64,000 bases of DNA from Fomes fomentarius (lineage: Eukaryota > Basidiomycota > Agaricomycetes > Polyporales > Polyporaceae), in the NCBI GenBank assembly GCA_022606135.1, contig JABYQN010000003.1, positions 1,426,001 through 1,490,000 of the forward strand. Reading direction: 5' to 3'. Positions 25,004 through 37,337 of the stretch are shown piece after piece. The translations under genes and the position numbers were made by a program. Position 1 is the stretch's first letter. Each line of letters starts with the position of its first letter. Under the pieces are notes generated by a model. It did no database searches and was not told the DNA's origin. It saw only the letters and a list, made by a program, of their open reading frames with translations.

Positions 25004-26866
25004 ATGTCTGTGTTCGCATCCCTCTTCAACTACCTCTCTTCTCTATCATCTTGCAGAATGACTTCGTTCGATTCCTTTGCTCGTTCATTTCAGGGCGACC
25101 TCGTCGCTCCTGGCCATTCCGAATACGCTGCGTCCCTCCACCGATGGGCCGCCAACGCCGAGCGCAACGCGAAACTGGTAGCCTTTGTGCGGAACGCGGA
25201 CGACGTCTCGCGCGCCATCAAGTACGCTCGCGCAGAGAACCTACCCATCGCTGTGCGCGGCGGCGGCCATTCTGCGTCGGGCGCGTCGTCGACTGAAGGC
25301 GGTCTTGTGATTGACCTGTCCCGGTACCTAAACGGCGCTGAGATCGACGCTGAGAAGAAGCTGGGCTACGTCGGTGGCGGTGCAGTATGGGAAACCGTCG
25401 ATAAAGCCGCCATTGCACACGGTTTGGCCACCGTCGGTGGGACCGTCAACCATGTGAGTGTTCATATCTGTCCTTCGGTTTTTGTGCTCGCTTTGACATG
25501 GCGAGCTGCACAGACTGGTGTCGGAGGGTGAGCCAAGAGTGCTATGTCGGCGCTCATCAATCAAGCTCACCATACAAAAATAGTCTTATTACTGGTGGCG
25601 GAATTGGCTGGCTCAGCGGAGCGTACGGCCTCGCGATTGATTCTCTTCGTCAAGTGAGTTTGGTTCCGTGAGCTAGCCCACCCCTCGCATTGCTGACAGC
25701 ACCTGCCGGTATTCACAGGCGACAGTTGTCACCGCCGACGGGTCGATCCTGACTGCGAGTGAGACAGAGAATCCTGACCTGTTCTGGGGAATACGTGGTG
25801 CTGGATCCAATCTCGGCATTGTGACCGAGTTCGTCCTCGAGTTGTATCCGCAGCGTGCGACGGTCTACTCGGGGGTGGCGATCTACCCCTTGCCTCTCCT
25901 GCAGAAGCTAGAAGCGCTCACGGACGAGTGGTGGAAGAACGGCCCATCTGAGAAAGAGGCCATGCTTCAGGCTTGGAGTCGCGGTCCAGATGGCAATGTA
26001 TGTCTCCCAAGTGCGCTAGTCAGATTGACGCTACTCATCATTCGACTTAGCCGTTCATCGCCGTGTTTTTCTTCTACAACGGCAGCGAGGAGGAAGGCCG
26101 AGCGAATTTCAAGGAGTTCCTTGACCTCGGTGAGGAATTTGATATTGGTCAGTAGAAACTGGGATCTCATACGGAGTCCAGGGCCTGTGATGGACCTCAC
26201 GCGTGAAATCCCGTACGAGTTCTTGAACACCCTCCAGGTAGGTACCTGACGGTATCCATGGCATTAGTGCCTGTGTTCGTGTGAGTTCTTGGCTGACGCA
26301 CCTCCTCGCATAGAATGACGGCGTGAAGCATGGTCAGAATGTGTACATGCGCGGTGTATCACAGTCTGGGACTCCAAGCAAGGACTTCAACCAAGCAGCG
26401 GTCGACTACGTCGGGAAATTCACCGAGAGCGGGGAGTTCCGGGTCGGGCTTCTGTACGAGTACTACCCGGTTGCGAAAGTGAACGCGGTGGCTTCGAATG
26501 CCACGGCATTCCCGCGTCCCATTGCTGGTAACATCCTTACTATGATCTTCTGGGACGAACATTCGGACGAGAAGGCCAAACGCGCACGCGAGGCTGCGCA
26601 CGAGCTCGGGGGAATTATCACAGGCAGCGCGGATGCAACAGACTCGTACGGAAACTACAGTAAGCATTGACATGGTGTGGTGTGGTTGTGTGATGACAGA
26701 TACCGACGGGTTGCTCCTTGCAGACTCCGATGAGGCCGTCGTATCCGGCGACAAGAGTAAGACCCTGTTCGGCGAAAACTATGGGCGGCTGCAGGAGTTG
26801 AAGCAGCGTTACGACCCTGACAATGTGTTCAACAAGTGGTTCGCGGTCGCACCGGCCTCTGATTGA
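25004..26866 (+). CDS. FAD-linked oxidase, berberine-bridge-like (right copy)
   Basis: Eight exons: 25004-25453, 25514-25527, 25584-25653, 25719-25997, 26051-26129, 26182-26237, 26314-26659, 26724-26866 (478 aa). Motifs are RGGGHSASG (covalent FAD His), TGVGG on the 14-nt second exon, GGGIGWLSGAYGL, FWGIRGAGSNLGIVTEF, and the BBE C-terminal RYDPDNVFNKW. Only scattered residues differ from the left copy (for example KLEAL for KLNAL, FNQ for FSQ, VAPASD for VTPTSD at the end). An upstream ATG that is in frame in the left copy is out of frame here, which fixes the start at MSVFAS or at the later MTSFDS (25058). Predicted flavin oxidase of unknown substrate. Confidence 0.9.
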
Positions 26867-27598
26867 GCAGACCTTATCGTCACTGTAGTTCATTCGTAGG
26901 GATATAACTTATTTTGGGCATTTGTTGCTTCGTGTATCAGCCAATTGTTTATCACTTTGTAACCAACCACGCTTCTCTTCTGTATGGTCCCCCATCTTAT
27001 CCGTTCCCTATGCACATACGTCACCCCGTATCGTCCAACCATTTTAGTGGGTGCGATGTATATTATGTACCACACTCGACCACGCTCTTGGCTGTCTGGA
27101 GCTATCGCACTGCTGGCAACCGGTATACAGCCTCCGGGCGAGTGGTAAACGTACCCCCGCGGCTCAGCGCTCAGCGCTGGATGGTGGCCGCCTACTGAGC
27201 CGTTGCGTAATGGACATTGGAAGGCTGACTGCGCATGATGGGAAATGGAGTCGGACTTCGACGTTCAGTGTTCAACAAACAGCCGCAACCTTCGGTGATT
27301 CGGACCGCAAATAGCCAAACCGAACCGCGGGGCCTCGGATCGGATATATCCGGTGAGCCTCCGCTCCCATCCGAGTCGTGGTTGCACCGCACGTGGGACT
27401 TCTATATGAGTAGTCTGGTGATCGCGGTCACCTACATCCAGCTCCCAGCTACACGGGGGGTCCTAGTCAGTGTCCATCGTGTGGATATATAGCACGGGTA
27501 CGCAGGTATCGGATATATTCGTGTTGGACTACAATACATTAGCATGTCGAGGATCCTTCCAGCCACCATATTTACAATAGCATATAGCAATCAATGTA
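26867..27598. other. Convergent spacer, right oxidase and acyltransferase
   Basis: Similarity to the left arm continues for about 75 bp past the oxidase stop and ends near 26942. After that no gene or repeat was seen. Confidence 0.5.
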
Positions 27599-29430
27599 CT
27601 ACAGGATCACATCCGCGATAGAGACGATGCGGCGGAGGAAGTCCCGGAGGTAATCCTCGTCCCACGCGTCGTTGGTCTAGACATCCAGTGAGTCAGGATA
27701 CGTCATCAAGGTCAGAGTTAACAGTCACTTTGTCGTACCTGAGTAAGCAAATGAATCTGGCCCTTCATCGTCCAGAAGTGCACGATCAGCTTCGGGCACG
27801 ACTGTAGCCTATGGCCGAACCACAGGTCGTCAATCTCGATAACCGGCTCCGGCTCGGGGTACTTGAGGGGAATGAGTCGTTCGATGACTCCAATGTTCGT
27901 GATGACGGCCTCGTTCGGGCTCCGCGTCGCAGGGACGGTCTTCAGTGGCATCATGCGCCCGGCGACGGCAGTGACGGCAGAGATATGTGGGTTCGAGACG
28001 TACTGGGAGTAAGATGCCTTCAGGTTGTCCATACCGGCGATAAGCTGGTCCTTGATCTCTTTGTGGTCGCGCACGATAGAGCCGGGATGCTTGATCGGCA
28101 CCATAGCCATCGCACCGATGACATGAGTACGTGTGTTGTAGGGAGGTACCATAAACTTAAAGAGCGAGATGCTAGCGATGGGAATCAGTTTCGTGTCTGC
28201 ATCACTGCGGATGTCGAAGCCGGTGAGACTTACTAGGAGCCCTCCATGGTAACGTGAATGTCCTGCTCAGGGTCCACATCCTTATTGGAATGGAAGATGG
28301 CGAGCGCGTGTGCGGCCTCGAAGAGCTGAGTAATGGTGTAACCCATCTCCTTCGACTTCTTGATGAGTCGCAACACATGCTCCTTGTCGACGACTTCGTG
28401 CACGCGCAGGTTAATACCAGGGTGCTTCGGCACGTCCCTCGCAGGCTTCATGGATAACGTGGGCTGCGGTCGACATCATCAGTATACGGTCGTACTACGC
28501 AGGACAAGCGATGGCCATGTCACTTACGTTAGGTGTGTTCAGGGTCTGCTGCATTATGCCGAACAACTGCATACCCTTGGTGTCCCAGTCAGGCTTCGCA
28601 CCGCCCGTGGCGATGATCGGCCCTGGAGGGAGGTACTTCCACTCTGTCCCCCATTCGAGCCCCGCAGGGTTTTCCTCGGGCTTCGCCCCAGCAACGTGAG
28701 TGAGGAGCACGTAGAAGAAGTTGAGGTTCGGATGGGCGTCAAAGATTGCATGCGTGCCATGTATAGCGAACGCCGGCTTCCCATTCACGTCCGCGATGAG
28801 GAAGACGTGAAAATACTGCTCAACACCGTCCGCGCGTACGTACGGCAGCCGGCGCTGGTTGCAGATCCTGATGAAGTCTTCTGGGGCGTGGTGACCCTCC
28901 ACAAGGCTCAAGGAGTCGACAGCCCACGCCTTCGCCGCTTCAGCACTGGCGGCCGGCGTGTAGACCCAGGAAGGCAAGTCAGGGTCGTAGACGCCAACTT
29001 CCACCGTAGCACCGAGGATGGGAGAGACGAAACTGGCGTAATGATCAGCCGACGAGATCGGAATGAAAGTTAGAATGGAGCTGCGCTTACCGGCAGTACG
29101 CAAGGCCGTCAAGCAGCTTCGCCTTCAACGTCTCCAGCTCCAGGGTTGTGTCGAGCGTGATGCCCATCACTACTTCGCCTAGCCTGGTATGATGTCAGAC
29201 ATGTAAGCGTTTCAGTAAACATAGTTGCTTACCCGTCAATGAATTTATGGGTCTGGTGTAGCAAGACCTCGGAGCCATACATCGGCCTAAAAGGGAAGTC
29301 AATGAGTACGACGGTAACGCGAGGCTGTGCAGAGATTTGAGACGTATACGCACCGAGTGTAACTTGTGGGCTTGCCATCCCGCTCGAGCGGGGCCCAGTT
29401 CTCTTCGTTGAGGAAGTGGGTCAAGTCCAT
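27599..29430 (-). CDS. CAT-fold (condensation-like) acyltransferase
   Basis: Multi-exon minus-strand gene from MDLTHFLNEENWAPLERD to the C-terminal DAWDEDYLRDFLRRIV. Splice sites were followed for the first four exons, and later exons are clear from frame. The motif HAIFDA inside HGTHAIFDAHPN is the HxxxDx active site of chloramphenicol-acetyltransferase/condensation-fold enzymes. About 500 residues are expected, typical of CoA-dependent O- or N-acyltransferases such as fungal trichothecene acetyltransferases. The DFGWG signature of plant BAHD enzymes was not seen. It would acylate a hydroxyl or amine of a small molecule. It sits just outside the right arm, convergent with the oxidase, so membership of the same pathway is plausible but unproven. 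Confidence 0.75.
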
Positions 29431-30669
29431 GATGTCCCGGGTGCGCGTAAGGGAAGAGCAGGTAGACTTGGTTGAAACGTTGAAGCACGGGACGGTCGAT
29501 GCGGACTAGTTATATAGCAAGCTGATAGTTTAGAGGCGGATGATCACCCCGCCACACGATTGGACCGATGGAAGAAGGCTAACATGCCGCTCCGTCCGTC
29601 CGCTCTCCTCGGCGGCGGATGAGAAGACTGAATGTGGCGGTGGCTGATGGTCTGGAGTGAGTGGCAACCGGATCCCGCCCTCGTCTGAACCAGGGCGCAG
29701 ATTCGGGGCAGCGCCGTCCAAAACGCGTCGCGCCCCCGCCCCGCCCCTCTCTAACCGCCCTCCGCAGTAGGTATCGGGCGCAGCGCACTCTCACAAGTCT
29801 GCATTGCATTCGGAGACAGCAAGTGTGGGCGCTGACGATCAAAGATAAGTAGTCATCATCGATAGATGGCAACTTTCTGTGTACTAATTAGAAGCCGCAA
29901 ATCCCGTTCCTACCAAGAAGATAGGAACTTTGATCATCATCTCCATCACTCCCAGTTCCCCTTCCTATACCAGACGCCCGTGGTGACCGTGACTGGTGAG
30001 GTGTTCGGGGTCCCCGTCAACTCATCAAACGTGAACATCGTCCGGACAAGCCGAACGACCGAGGAGCCTGGGGAATGGGACGGCTTTCTTGACGGGGTTT
30101 CACAGCGGAACATCAGAGCACCCGCAGAAGTTACGCACGTCGCACGAGCACCTGAGATGGCGCCGCCAATGCATGGCATGCATAACGCCACTTCTCCCAA
30201 GAGGAACCAACATTCCACATACTGAGATGCCACCGCTAGGAATTTGTCCGATGTCAATACCTAGATCGCCCGCACGAGCTACGAAGACTTCCATGCTATC
30301 ATGTACTCTAAACAGACGAGTAGCGCATGGTTCTACAGACGATGTGAGGTATGACCTCGCAAGCGGGCTTCTGGAGATGATGCCGATCTCCGTCCGCCTT
30401 CCGTTTTCCTAGGCTTCCTCATCATGCGCCCATAAACTCTATGAATGATAGGTACAGGGTACATGCATGGAAGAGTCGTAACTTCCGATGAGAAACAACA
30501 TTCACTGACCACAATCATGTGCATTGACTCGGGCAAGTGCCGACAAACTATCTGAGGTGCGAGAAACGTCAATTGAGACTCATATATACATAGGCATCCC
30601 AAACGATAGAAATACTGATGAGTCATTCTTCTGCGCTAGCGCGAGAACCCAATCTACTGCTCTACGCCA
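29431..30669. other. Spacer between acyltransferase and mannosyltransferase genes
   Basis: About 1.2 kb. Frames on both strands (about 29866-30225 + and 29946-30257 -) are open for 100-119 codons, but neither resembles a family I know. A small undetected gene or gene remnant is possible. Confidence 0.35.
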
Positions 30670-33539
30670 TCATGGGCTATCTGTTGCCTTCGCTGCGAAA
30701 TGTAGGGTCCAGCTCGACAGCAGGCGATGACGGTTGACAGCGTGGCCATCCAGCCTGTCGAAGAATTAGCGAACAGCCCCAAACTGAGCGATGAGACGAA
30801 GCTTACCCAGGCGTGCCATAGGTCAATGGCGCCATGTACACGAATACGGTGAGCATGATCAGCGCGAAAACGCCGACGACAATCGGTCCACGCATGCCAA
30901 GGTCTGCATAAGTAGGCGTCTTCGGCACACGAAGACGAGGGCCCCATGCGGAAACAGGGTAGTTGATAGTCTCCGACAGGGCGAAAGACAGGACAGAACC
31001 TGCGATCATAGCGGATACGAGGTGCGATGGTAGATAATGGTGGATGAACAATTGCCGGCTCATCAGGAAGAAGGGGAAGTAGTGTACGGCCCAGAAGAGC
31101 ACAAAGAACCCGGTTGAGTTCACAAGACGGTGACGAACCGCTACAATCAATGTCAGCGGACTGTTCAACAACAATAGACAATATGGATAGAACCCACGTT
31201 CAGTGAGAGGCTCGATATCTCGGCGGCGCGCGATCAGATCCGCTAGCATAATACCCGTGTACAAGGAGATGCCGATCACGCATGTCCACCAGCCGACGAT
31301 GTTACCAATGAAGTAGATCTGCTTCTGACCCTCACTCTGCGTCCAAAAGCTGATGCCGCTGATGAGGAACGGCCAATTGATAGGTCCACTGGCATAGGGA
31401 TGGGATGCAGTAAGACCGGCGTTGTGCTGCAACATGAGAATCTGGAGCTCAAAGAACTTCTTGAAAAAGTTCAAAGACTTTGGCTCCTTGGGCGCGACGT
31501 CACCGGTGCGCCCCTTCATGTCCTCGCCACCTATGAAGAGGACTACTGTCAAAGAGGTGTCCGGTGACTGCCAGATTTAGAAGATACTTACTCTCATCGG
31601 CGACAATTGTATCGACAAACCATATCGCAGTCTTGTCATTCACGTTCTTGTTACCGTTGATCTCCTGCTGCTTGTATGCCCAGTCGGGTAGTTGCTTCGG
31701 GTGAGTCCACATTGCGACCTTGGTAGGTACGTGGATGAGGCGGAAATGACCTGACTTGCTCTTCCAAGCCTCGCCCTCAACGCCATCAGCCAAACGAATC
31801 TGGAACAACGTATCGTTCCAACGCGAGTGGTCGTCTTTCGGCCACGTCGTGAACTCCTCGTTGGTTGGCATGAGTGGCGACGCAACGTCGTGTGTCAGAA
31901 GAAGCGTCTGTGTGTTAATGTGCAGAAGCTGGATGACGTCATCGTGGCGGACAATGCGACCGCGACCAGTCTCTGGGAGCGCCTTGGTGGGGATGATCTG
32001 CCAGTTGTTGTTCGTGTCCTCATGGCCGTAGCCAGTGACCTGTTGGCCTGCCCCACTGTCAGGACAGGATCGACTAGAAGGTCATACAACGGCACCTACC
32101 TTGACTACTGATACGACTGTCGTCGTACTTGAGAGGGTAACGATCGGGGTGAGAGTGTAGAAAGACTCGGGTGTCCTTGTGCCTAATCGTGATGGTGTCG
32201 TAGTAGCGGAGTTCTGTTGTCAGAGTCAGCAGCGCCATACGAGGAGGCGAGCATGAGATACTAACCTTGGCTGTTCAGCAACAACTCGTTGCCTCGGAGG
32301 GTCTCCTGGAATGCAGGGCTCATGAAGGTGTCGCCTGGACCAGAGTTGGACAGTATAGAAAGGTGGATGTAGAAAATGGAAAGGTACAAGAAGAGAGGAA
32401 GCGCAATGAATGCGACTGCTCGAGCAACAAAGTGCCTCCAGAAGTATTCCTGCAATAGTGTCGGTTTAGACCTCGGGATAGAGTAGCATTTGACGCACCA
32501 TACTATGTCCTTTCTTGATGTCCAAGATGTCCCAAAGGTCGATAATGACAGCAATTCCAACAGCGACGACAGTCAAAATACCGTTGACCTTGGAGGCCCA
32601 TGTGAAGGCCATGAAGGTACCACACGCGAGAATCCAAACCCACCAGTCCCAGGAGAAATCCCTGTGAAGTAGTTAGATCGGTCGTGTAACGCATTGAGAA
32701 TGAGCGTACTGGTAACGGAGCTTCCTCCACCTGATGTACGAGTACATGGTCAAAGACATAAAGAAGATCAGCGTAGCGTCCAGGAGAATGAGCCGATCCT
32801 GAGCAACATGAGAGTTATCTACGACGAGATAACGATGAGTGGTGCGGCAACAGGTAACAACAGCAGATACATACCAAACAGAACAATGGTTGCTGAGAAG
32901 GCCGCGACGACAGTTGAGAATCCACACTCCTTCATAATGGCGTAAACTATTGGGACAGTGAGAGAACCGAAGATCGCGGGGAGAGCGCGCAAGCCGACGT
33001 AGGGGACATGAGCCTCAGTGTAGCTGTCGCCGATGTTTTCGAACCCGAATTGGCCGTCGTAGCCGACAAACCAACCAGCAAGACCAAAGAGGAGTTTCGC
33101 GAAGGGCGGGTGGACATCGAAGTAGTATTGTCGGAGGATGTAGTACGACGCGAACTTGCCAAAGTGGACTTCATCGAATCTGGACATGCCGCACGTATTA
33201 TATAGGGAGACGCGACACGGAATAGAGCGACCACTTACACGACTTGGTCGGGATGGTTGATTTTGTAGAAGCGCAGCACGAACGCGAGCAGAGTCAACGT
33301 CACAATCATAACAACATTGATCTGCTCCGTCTCGAAGAGCTTCTCGACGTAGCTGCGGTTGCGCTGGTAGCATTGCGCGCGCATGAGCGAAAGCTGAACA
33401 TGGCGCAGGGAGGATACGTGTCACGTACCGGGTTCTGGAAATCAACACTCTCATCCTCGTCAACCTCAGGCGAGAGCTCGCGGTGAACCTCGGAAGGAGC
33501 CTTCCTGTTGCGGATTCTGCTGGGGCCGCCGCCCGACAT
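30670..33539 (-). CDS. PMT4: Protein O-mannosyltransferase, PMT4/POMT1-like
   Basis: Multi-exon minus-strand gene. N-terminal cytosolic tail MSGGGPSRIRNRK, then the first lumenal loop with the catalytic Asp-Glu in FDEVHFGKFASYY and DVHPPFAKLL. Then NIGDSYTEAHVPYVGLRALP, several membrane helices, and a lumenal MIR region (IRHKDTRVFLHSHPDRYPL, the VTGYGHEDTNNNWQI repeat, FRLIHVPTKVAMWTHPKQLP). The C-terminal helices end LTYGTPG, followed by RLLSSWTLHF. PMTs transfer mannose from dolichyl-phosphate-mannose to Ser/Thr of secretory proteins in the ER. The KFASYY and YGTPG signatures point to the PMT4 branch, judged from memory. The gene is divergent from PRP4; 155 bp separate the starts. It looks intact. 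Confidence 0.9.
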
Positions 33540-33694
33540 GGTGAGCGATAGGTGGAAGGTGGGAGTAGAGAGAGAAGTATGGGAGAACACGAACGCAGTT
33601 CGCGTCTGTGCACGTCACGTCTACGCGCGCGCCAAACACAAACATCGACTGCGTCCAGCGTCTGTTCTCGCATACACCTTCATTTGTCGACATC
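33540..33694. promoter_or_regulatory. Short divergent promoter, PMT4-like gene and PRP4
   Basis: Only 155 bp lie between the two start codons, so both genes must share this promoter region. No clear TATA box. Confidence 0.65.
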
Positions 33695-35945
33695 ATGTCC
33701 GAGCTCACTTTCGACACGCTCCTCGACGATGGCAACTATCTTGGCTCTGAGAGGGCGCGGATGGAAAACCAGGTTATCCTGGACGAGCTCGAACGCAAGA
33801 AGAAAGCTCGGAACCTTGCGGTACCGACAGACGACAACAAGGTCAAAGCAAGATTGCGGGAAATTGGAGAACCTATAACGCTCTTCGGTGAACGCGTGAG
33901 TGCCGTGTTTATGACCGAAATTGAGTCTGCTGGGACCCATACTATGGAACGGTTATCGAGACGCGATAGTTTGGGACGAAGTGAGGTCGCGCTACGTCTT
34001 GCAGGGCACCATATTCTGGAGCTTGTATCCGTCGATCCGGTAGCAAGTTGGGCGAGAGGAGGAACTTGGGTGGCTCATATTTCCCGATGGATCGTCACGC
34101 GTGTTATGAAGGAAGGGACACTGGAGTAAATGTTGCGCATAGCTTGGGTCCAAGCAGATAATTTCTCCCGTGTATACCAATACACTGACCACAATCATAC
34201 AGCCTCCAGATCGCAGAGACCGTCTCATTTACGTGCTTTCTCAAATCAATGCTGCGCGTGGAGATGATACGATGCAAATAGACGAAGAGTCATCCTCGGA
34301 GGAGAGTGAAGAAGAGGTACGCAATTTCATCCATCATGTGGCACGTAATGTTCAACTTTTTCCGCTTAGGTCGAGGAGTTCTACACTCCCGGCTCCCTTG
34401 AGCTGCTGGAAGCACGTCGATATTTGGCGGAATATACACTTCCCAGGTTGGATTACGATAGGTGGACCACCACGAATAGGTGCTTACTGCCTTCTTTTTG
34501 CTTTTCCGTTCTTTTGTAGAGCTCAAAAACGAGTCGCGCAGCAGCGAATAGAGAGCAAGATACCCCTAGGGCGCATCATCGACATTCGCAAGAAGGTGTT
34601 CGTGGACGTCAAGGTCAATTTCATCTCACCCCTCGCACGGAAACACTCTGTCTGAACATTCCTTCAGAGCCTTGCAAACCTTGGCTCACAAATAGGCGAT
34701 GAACGACCAATATCTCTAGTCCGATTCTCCCCAAATAGCAAATATCTGGCTACCGGTAGTTGGGCGGGCAACGTCAAACTCTGGAATGTGCCAGATTGTA
34801 CTCCTGTCCGGACATACAGAGGTCGGTTTCTCATACTCATAGAACTGCGAGCGGCGGTGAGCAAGGCTGAACCGTCTGCCCTCGTCCTTATGCACCAGAC
34901 ATACTGACTATCTGACAAGGACATACCGACCGCGTTGGTGGTGTGGCGTGGCATCCACAAGCTACCCTCACGCAGAGCGAAGATACGGTGAATATGGCCA
35001 GTGGCGCTGCTGACCTCACTGTCAACCTCTGGTCTCTCAATAGGTCCGTCCTCGCCGATAGGCATCATTCATCCTCACACTGAGTGCGTCTCATAGCGAA
35101 ACACCTCTGTCGACAATGAAAGGACACAAGGACAGAGTAGCTCGCGTCGCCTTCCATCCATCTGGGAAGTACGTTGCAAGTGCCAGTTTTGACACGACGT
35201 GGCGACTATGGGATGTCGCCACCTCCAAAGAACTGCTGTTACAAGAGGGACATTCCAAGGAAGTATTCTCGGTGGAGTTCCAAACCGACGGCGCATTGTG
35301 TGCATCCGGGTAAGTCACCGCGATCCTCCTCTACGCAAGATACTCATGTCCTCGTAGCGGCCTTGACGCCATTGGCCGAGTATGGGACTTGCGTACTGGG
35401 AGAACAGCAATGGTGCTGGACGGGCACGTACAAGCTATCTTCGCGATCGCCTTCTCGCCGAATGGGTATGTTCATGTTCACCACTTCTTGTAGTGTAACG
35501 ATAATTTAGATCCATCTTCTCCAGCTACCAGATCGCTACAGGTTCAGGAGACGACACTATCCGAATATGGGACATGCGATCTTTGAAGGCGGTTTATACG
35601 ATTCCCGGTCACATATCCAACGTCTCTGACATCCGCTTCTTCTACGGGGATGAGCTCCCGCCTGCCTTCTCCCTGGATGTCGAGATGAACGGCACCGACG
35701 AGGCCAAACCGAGCGATTCCGATAAACTTCTCGAGGAATGGAAGTATCGCTCTGGCTTGTACTTCGTGAGCGGCGGGTACGACGGGCTTGTCAAGCTCTG
35801 GAGTGCCGATGATTGGCAGCTTTTGCGTACATTGCCGACGGACGGTGGCAAGGTAATGTCGGTCGACCTCTCGTATGACGGGAAGATGCTTGCGTCGGGA
35901 ACGTACAACCGCAATTTCCAACTCTTCACACCGGGTGGATTGTGA
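33695..35945 (+). CDS. PRP4: U4/U6 snRNP protein Prp4 (PRP4 motif and WD40 repeats)
   Basis: Multi-exon gene starting [20 protein letters not shown]. The PRP4-like (SFM) motif region includes [14 protein letters not shown] and [18 protein letters not shown]40 propeller follows, with repeats such as [97 protein letters not shown] and a final [15 protein letters not shown]. This is the architecture of Prp4/PRPF4, which with Prp3 holds the U4/U6 di-snRNP in the tri-snRNP. A roughly 306 bp intron follows exon 1 (33695-33895); the others are short. An insertion of about 30 residues rich in Asp, Glu and Lys sits before the last repeats. The stop is 98 bp from that of the next, convergent gene. Confidence 0.93.
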
Positions 35946-36043
35946 CATCGGAAAGGATGGACTGATTATGTATGTATTGTGTTACACTGTCTATGCTTGA
36001 CACTACGAACGAACCTTTGCTCAGACTTCGAGCATGCACATCT

Positions 36044-37337
36044 TCATAACAAATCGATCAGTTCGTTGTCGAGAGTAGGGAACCCTTCCGTGAGACACGA
36101 TGCTATCCCTGTCCATGAGTGAGGTCTGTCGTCTTCTTCCGGAGGGCGAGGTCTGCCATCGTCTTCCGTCTGCTACAAGTGGAGGGTGAGCCTGAACCCT
36201 AAACCCCAAAAAGAAGTGCGGACTTACGGGAGCGATCGTTGCCCACAACGCGTCATTCGCGGGTATGTTCAACATTGCTGATGTACGTGGTGGGTTTGTC
36301 GTATCGTCGAAAGCGAAGTACTGATTATCATGACCGACCATCCACCAGTGAGCGTCCTCGTACCAGGCTCCTTCCTCGGTAGTAGGCGCTTTTGGCGTCG
36401 GGTTTGGCAGTACTTCAAGAGCTACGTGCACCCCGGCGGGCAGATCCACGTCGTCCAGAGATGATGTATCGATACGCAAGTGTTCGAGGTTGACGAATGG
36501 AAGGAGCATGCGCTGGGTGATGCATGTTGGCCCGTGCGTGTCCCACCCCTCCCTCTTCTCGCAGTCGCAGAACGGGTAGTAGGCCATACTCACCGACGTC
36601 ACCGAAGGCAAGGGAGGAAGACAAGGCATCTCCCCATGCATCTCGCCAACCACGTCCACGGTCCAGTCGGGCTTCCCTAGACCCGGGAGATCGCAGAAGT
36701 GGACTCTCTTCAGCGACTTCCACCAGCAGATAGACTCGAGGACGGCTACGTAGCCCGAGACCGTGAAGGGCTCCACCACGTGGTCGGCGGAGATGATGCA
36801 GGCCGTGCAATCCGGGATAACCTCAAGCAGGTTCGCGAACCATCCGGAGAGACGATCGCGCTGTCGCAGAGAGAACCATTCCTGATACTCCTGTTCGCGC
36901 ATCTTGTAGGCCCGAGGGAGGAAAAAACGTGTCTTCAGCAGTGCAAAAGGGTTGTCGGGGCGGTGAGGGAAGATGCTGTCCTCGAGCCACTTGCCACGCC
37001 GCTTCTGCCGGACCCAACAGCAGGCATATGTAATGTCGAGCTCGACCGTGCTCCTCCCGTAGAGATCTTCGAGAAATCCATTGTATGCTTCTGGTGTCCG
37101 CTGTGCCCTGCTAAGTTCGAAGAGCTGGCGTCCGATCCAAGCATAGGCGTCGAGGTCTGTAGAGCTGCCACCGAGAATTTTGACATGGTGTGTGACGACC
37201 CAGAATGCGCTAGCCTGGAATTGAGTGCTGACGCTCCACCAGACTTTGACTAGCTTCCACCGCTCAGAGGGGGCGAAGACCGATGTGTCCCGCCATGTGG
37301 CCAAGAGGATCTGCTGGACAAGTTCTGTGGGCACCAT
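36044..37337 (-). CDS. F-box-like hypothetical protein, basidiomycete type
   Basis: The start MVPTELVQQILLATWRD resembles the degenerate F-box opening of the many agaricomycete F-box/LRR-like proteins. It is followed by SERWKLVKVWWSVSTQF and by regions with weakly repeating hydrophobic patterns (VPFVNLEHLRIDTSSL-like) reminiscent of leucine-rich strands. The preferred model has two exons, 37337-36228 and 36172-36044, with a 55 bp GTAAGT...TAG intron, giving 412 aa. Without that splice the frame runs on to 36021 with a different C-terminus. The open frame also extends upstream to 37607, but the upstream residues look non-coding. Possible ubiquitin-ligase substrate adaptor; function unproven. 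Confidence 0.6.

Larger units (their letters stand above)
15630..26942. repeat. Right arm of large inverted duplication
   Basis: Reverse-complement counterpart of 7081-13957. It has the same three genes in mirror order plus about 4.3 kb (roughly 17650-21895) that the left arm lacks. The outer end matches at CGTGTATCAGCC (26931-26942), the inner end at AATGTTGGAGTC (15631-15642). Confidence 0.93.

Noticed and set aside
30670..33539. Assignment of the mannosyltransferase to the PMT1 or PMT2 branch
   Set aside because: The FGKFASYY loop and LTYGTPG C-terminal region fit PMT4/POMT1 better; a tree would settle it.
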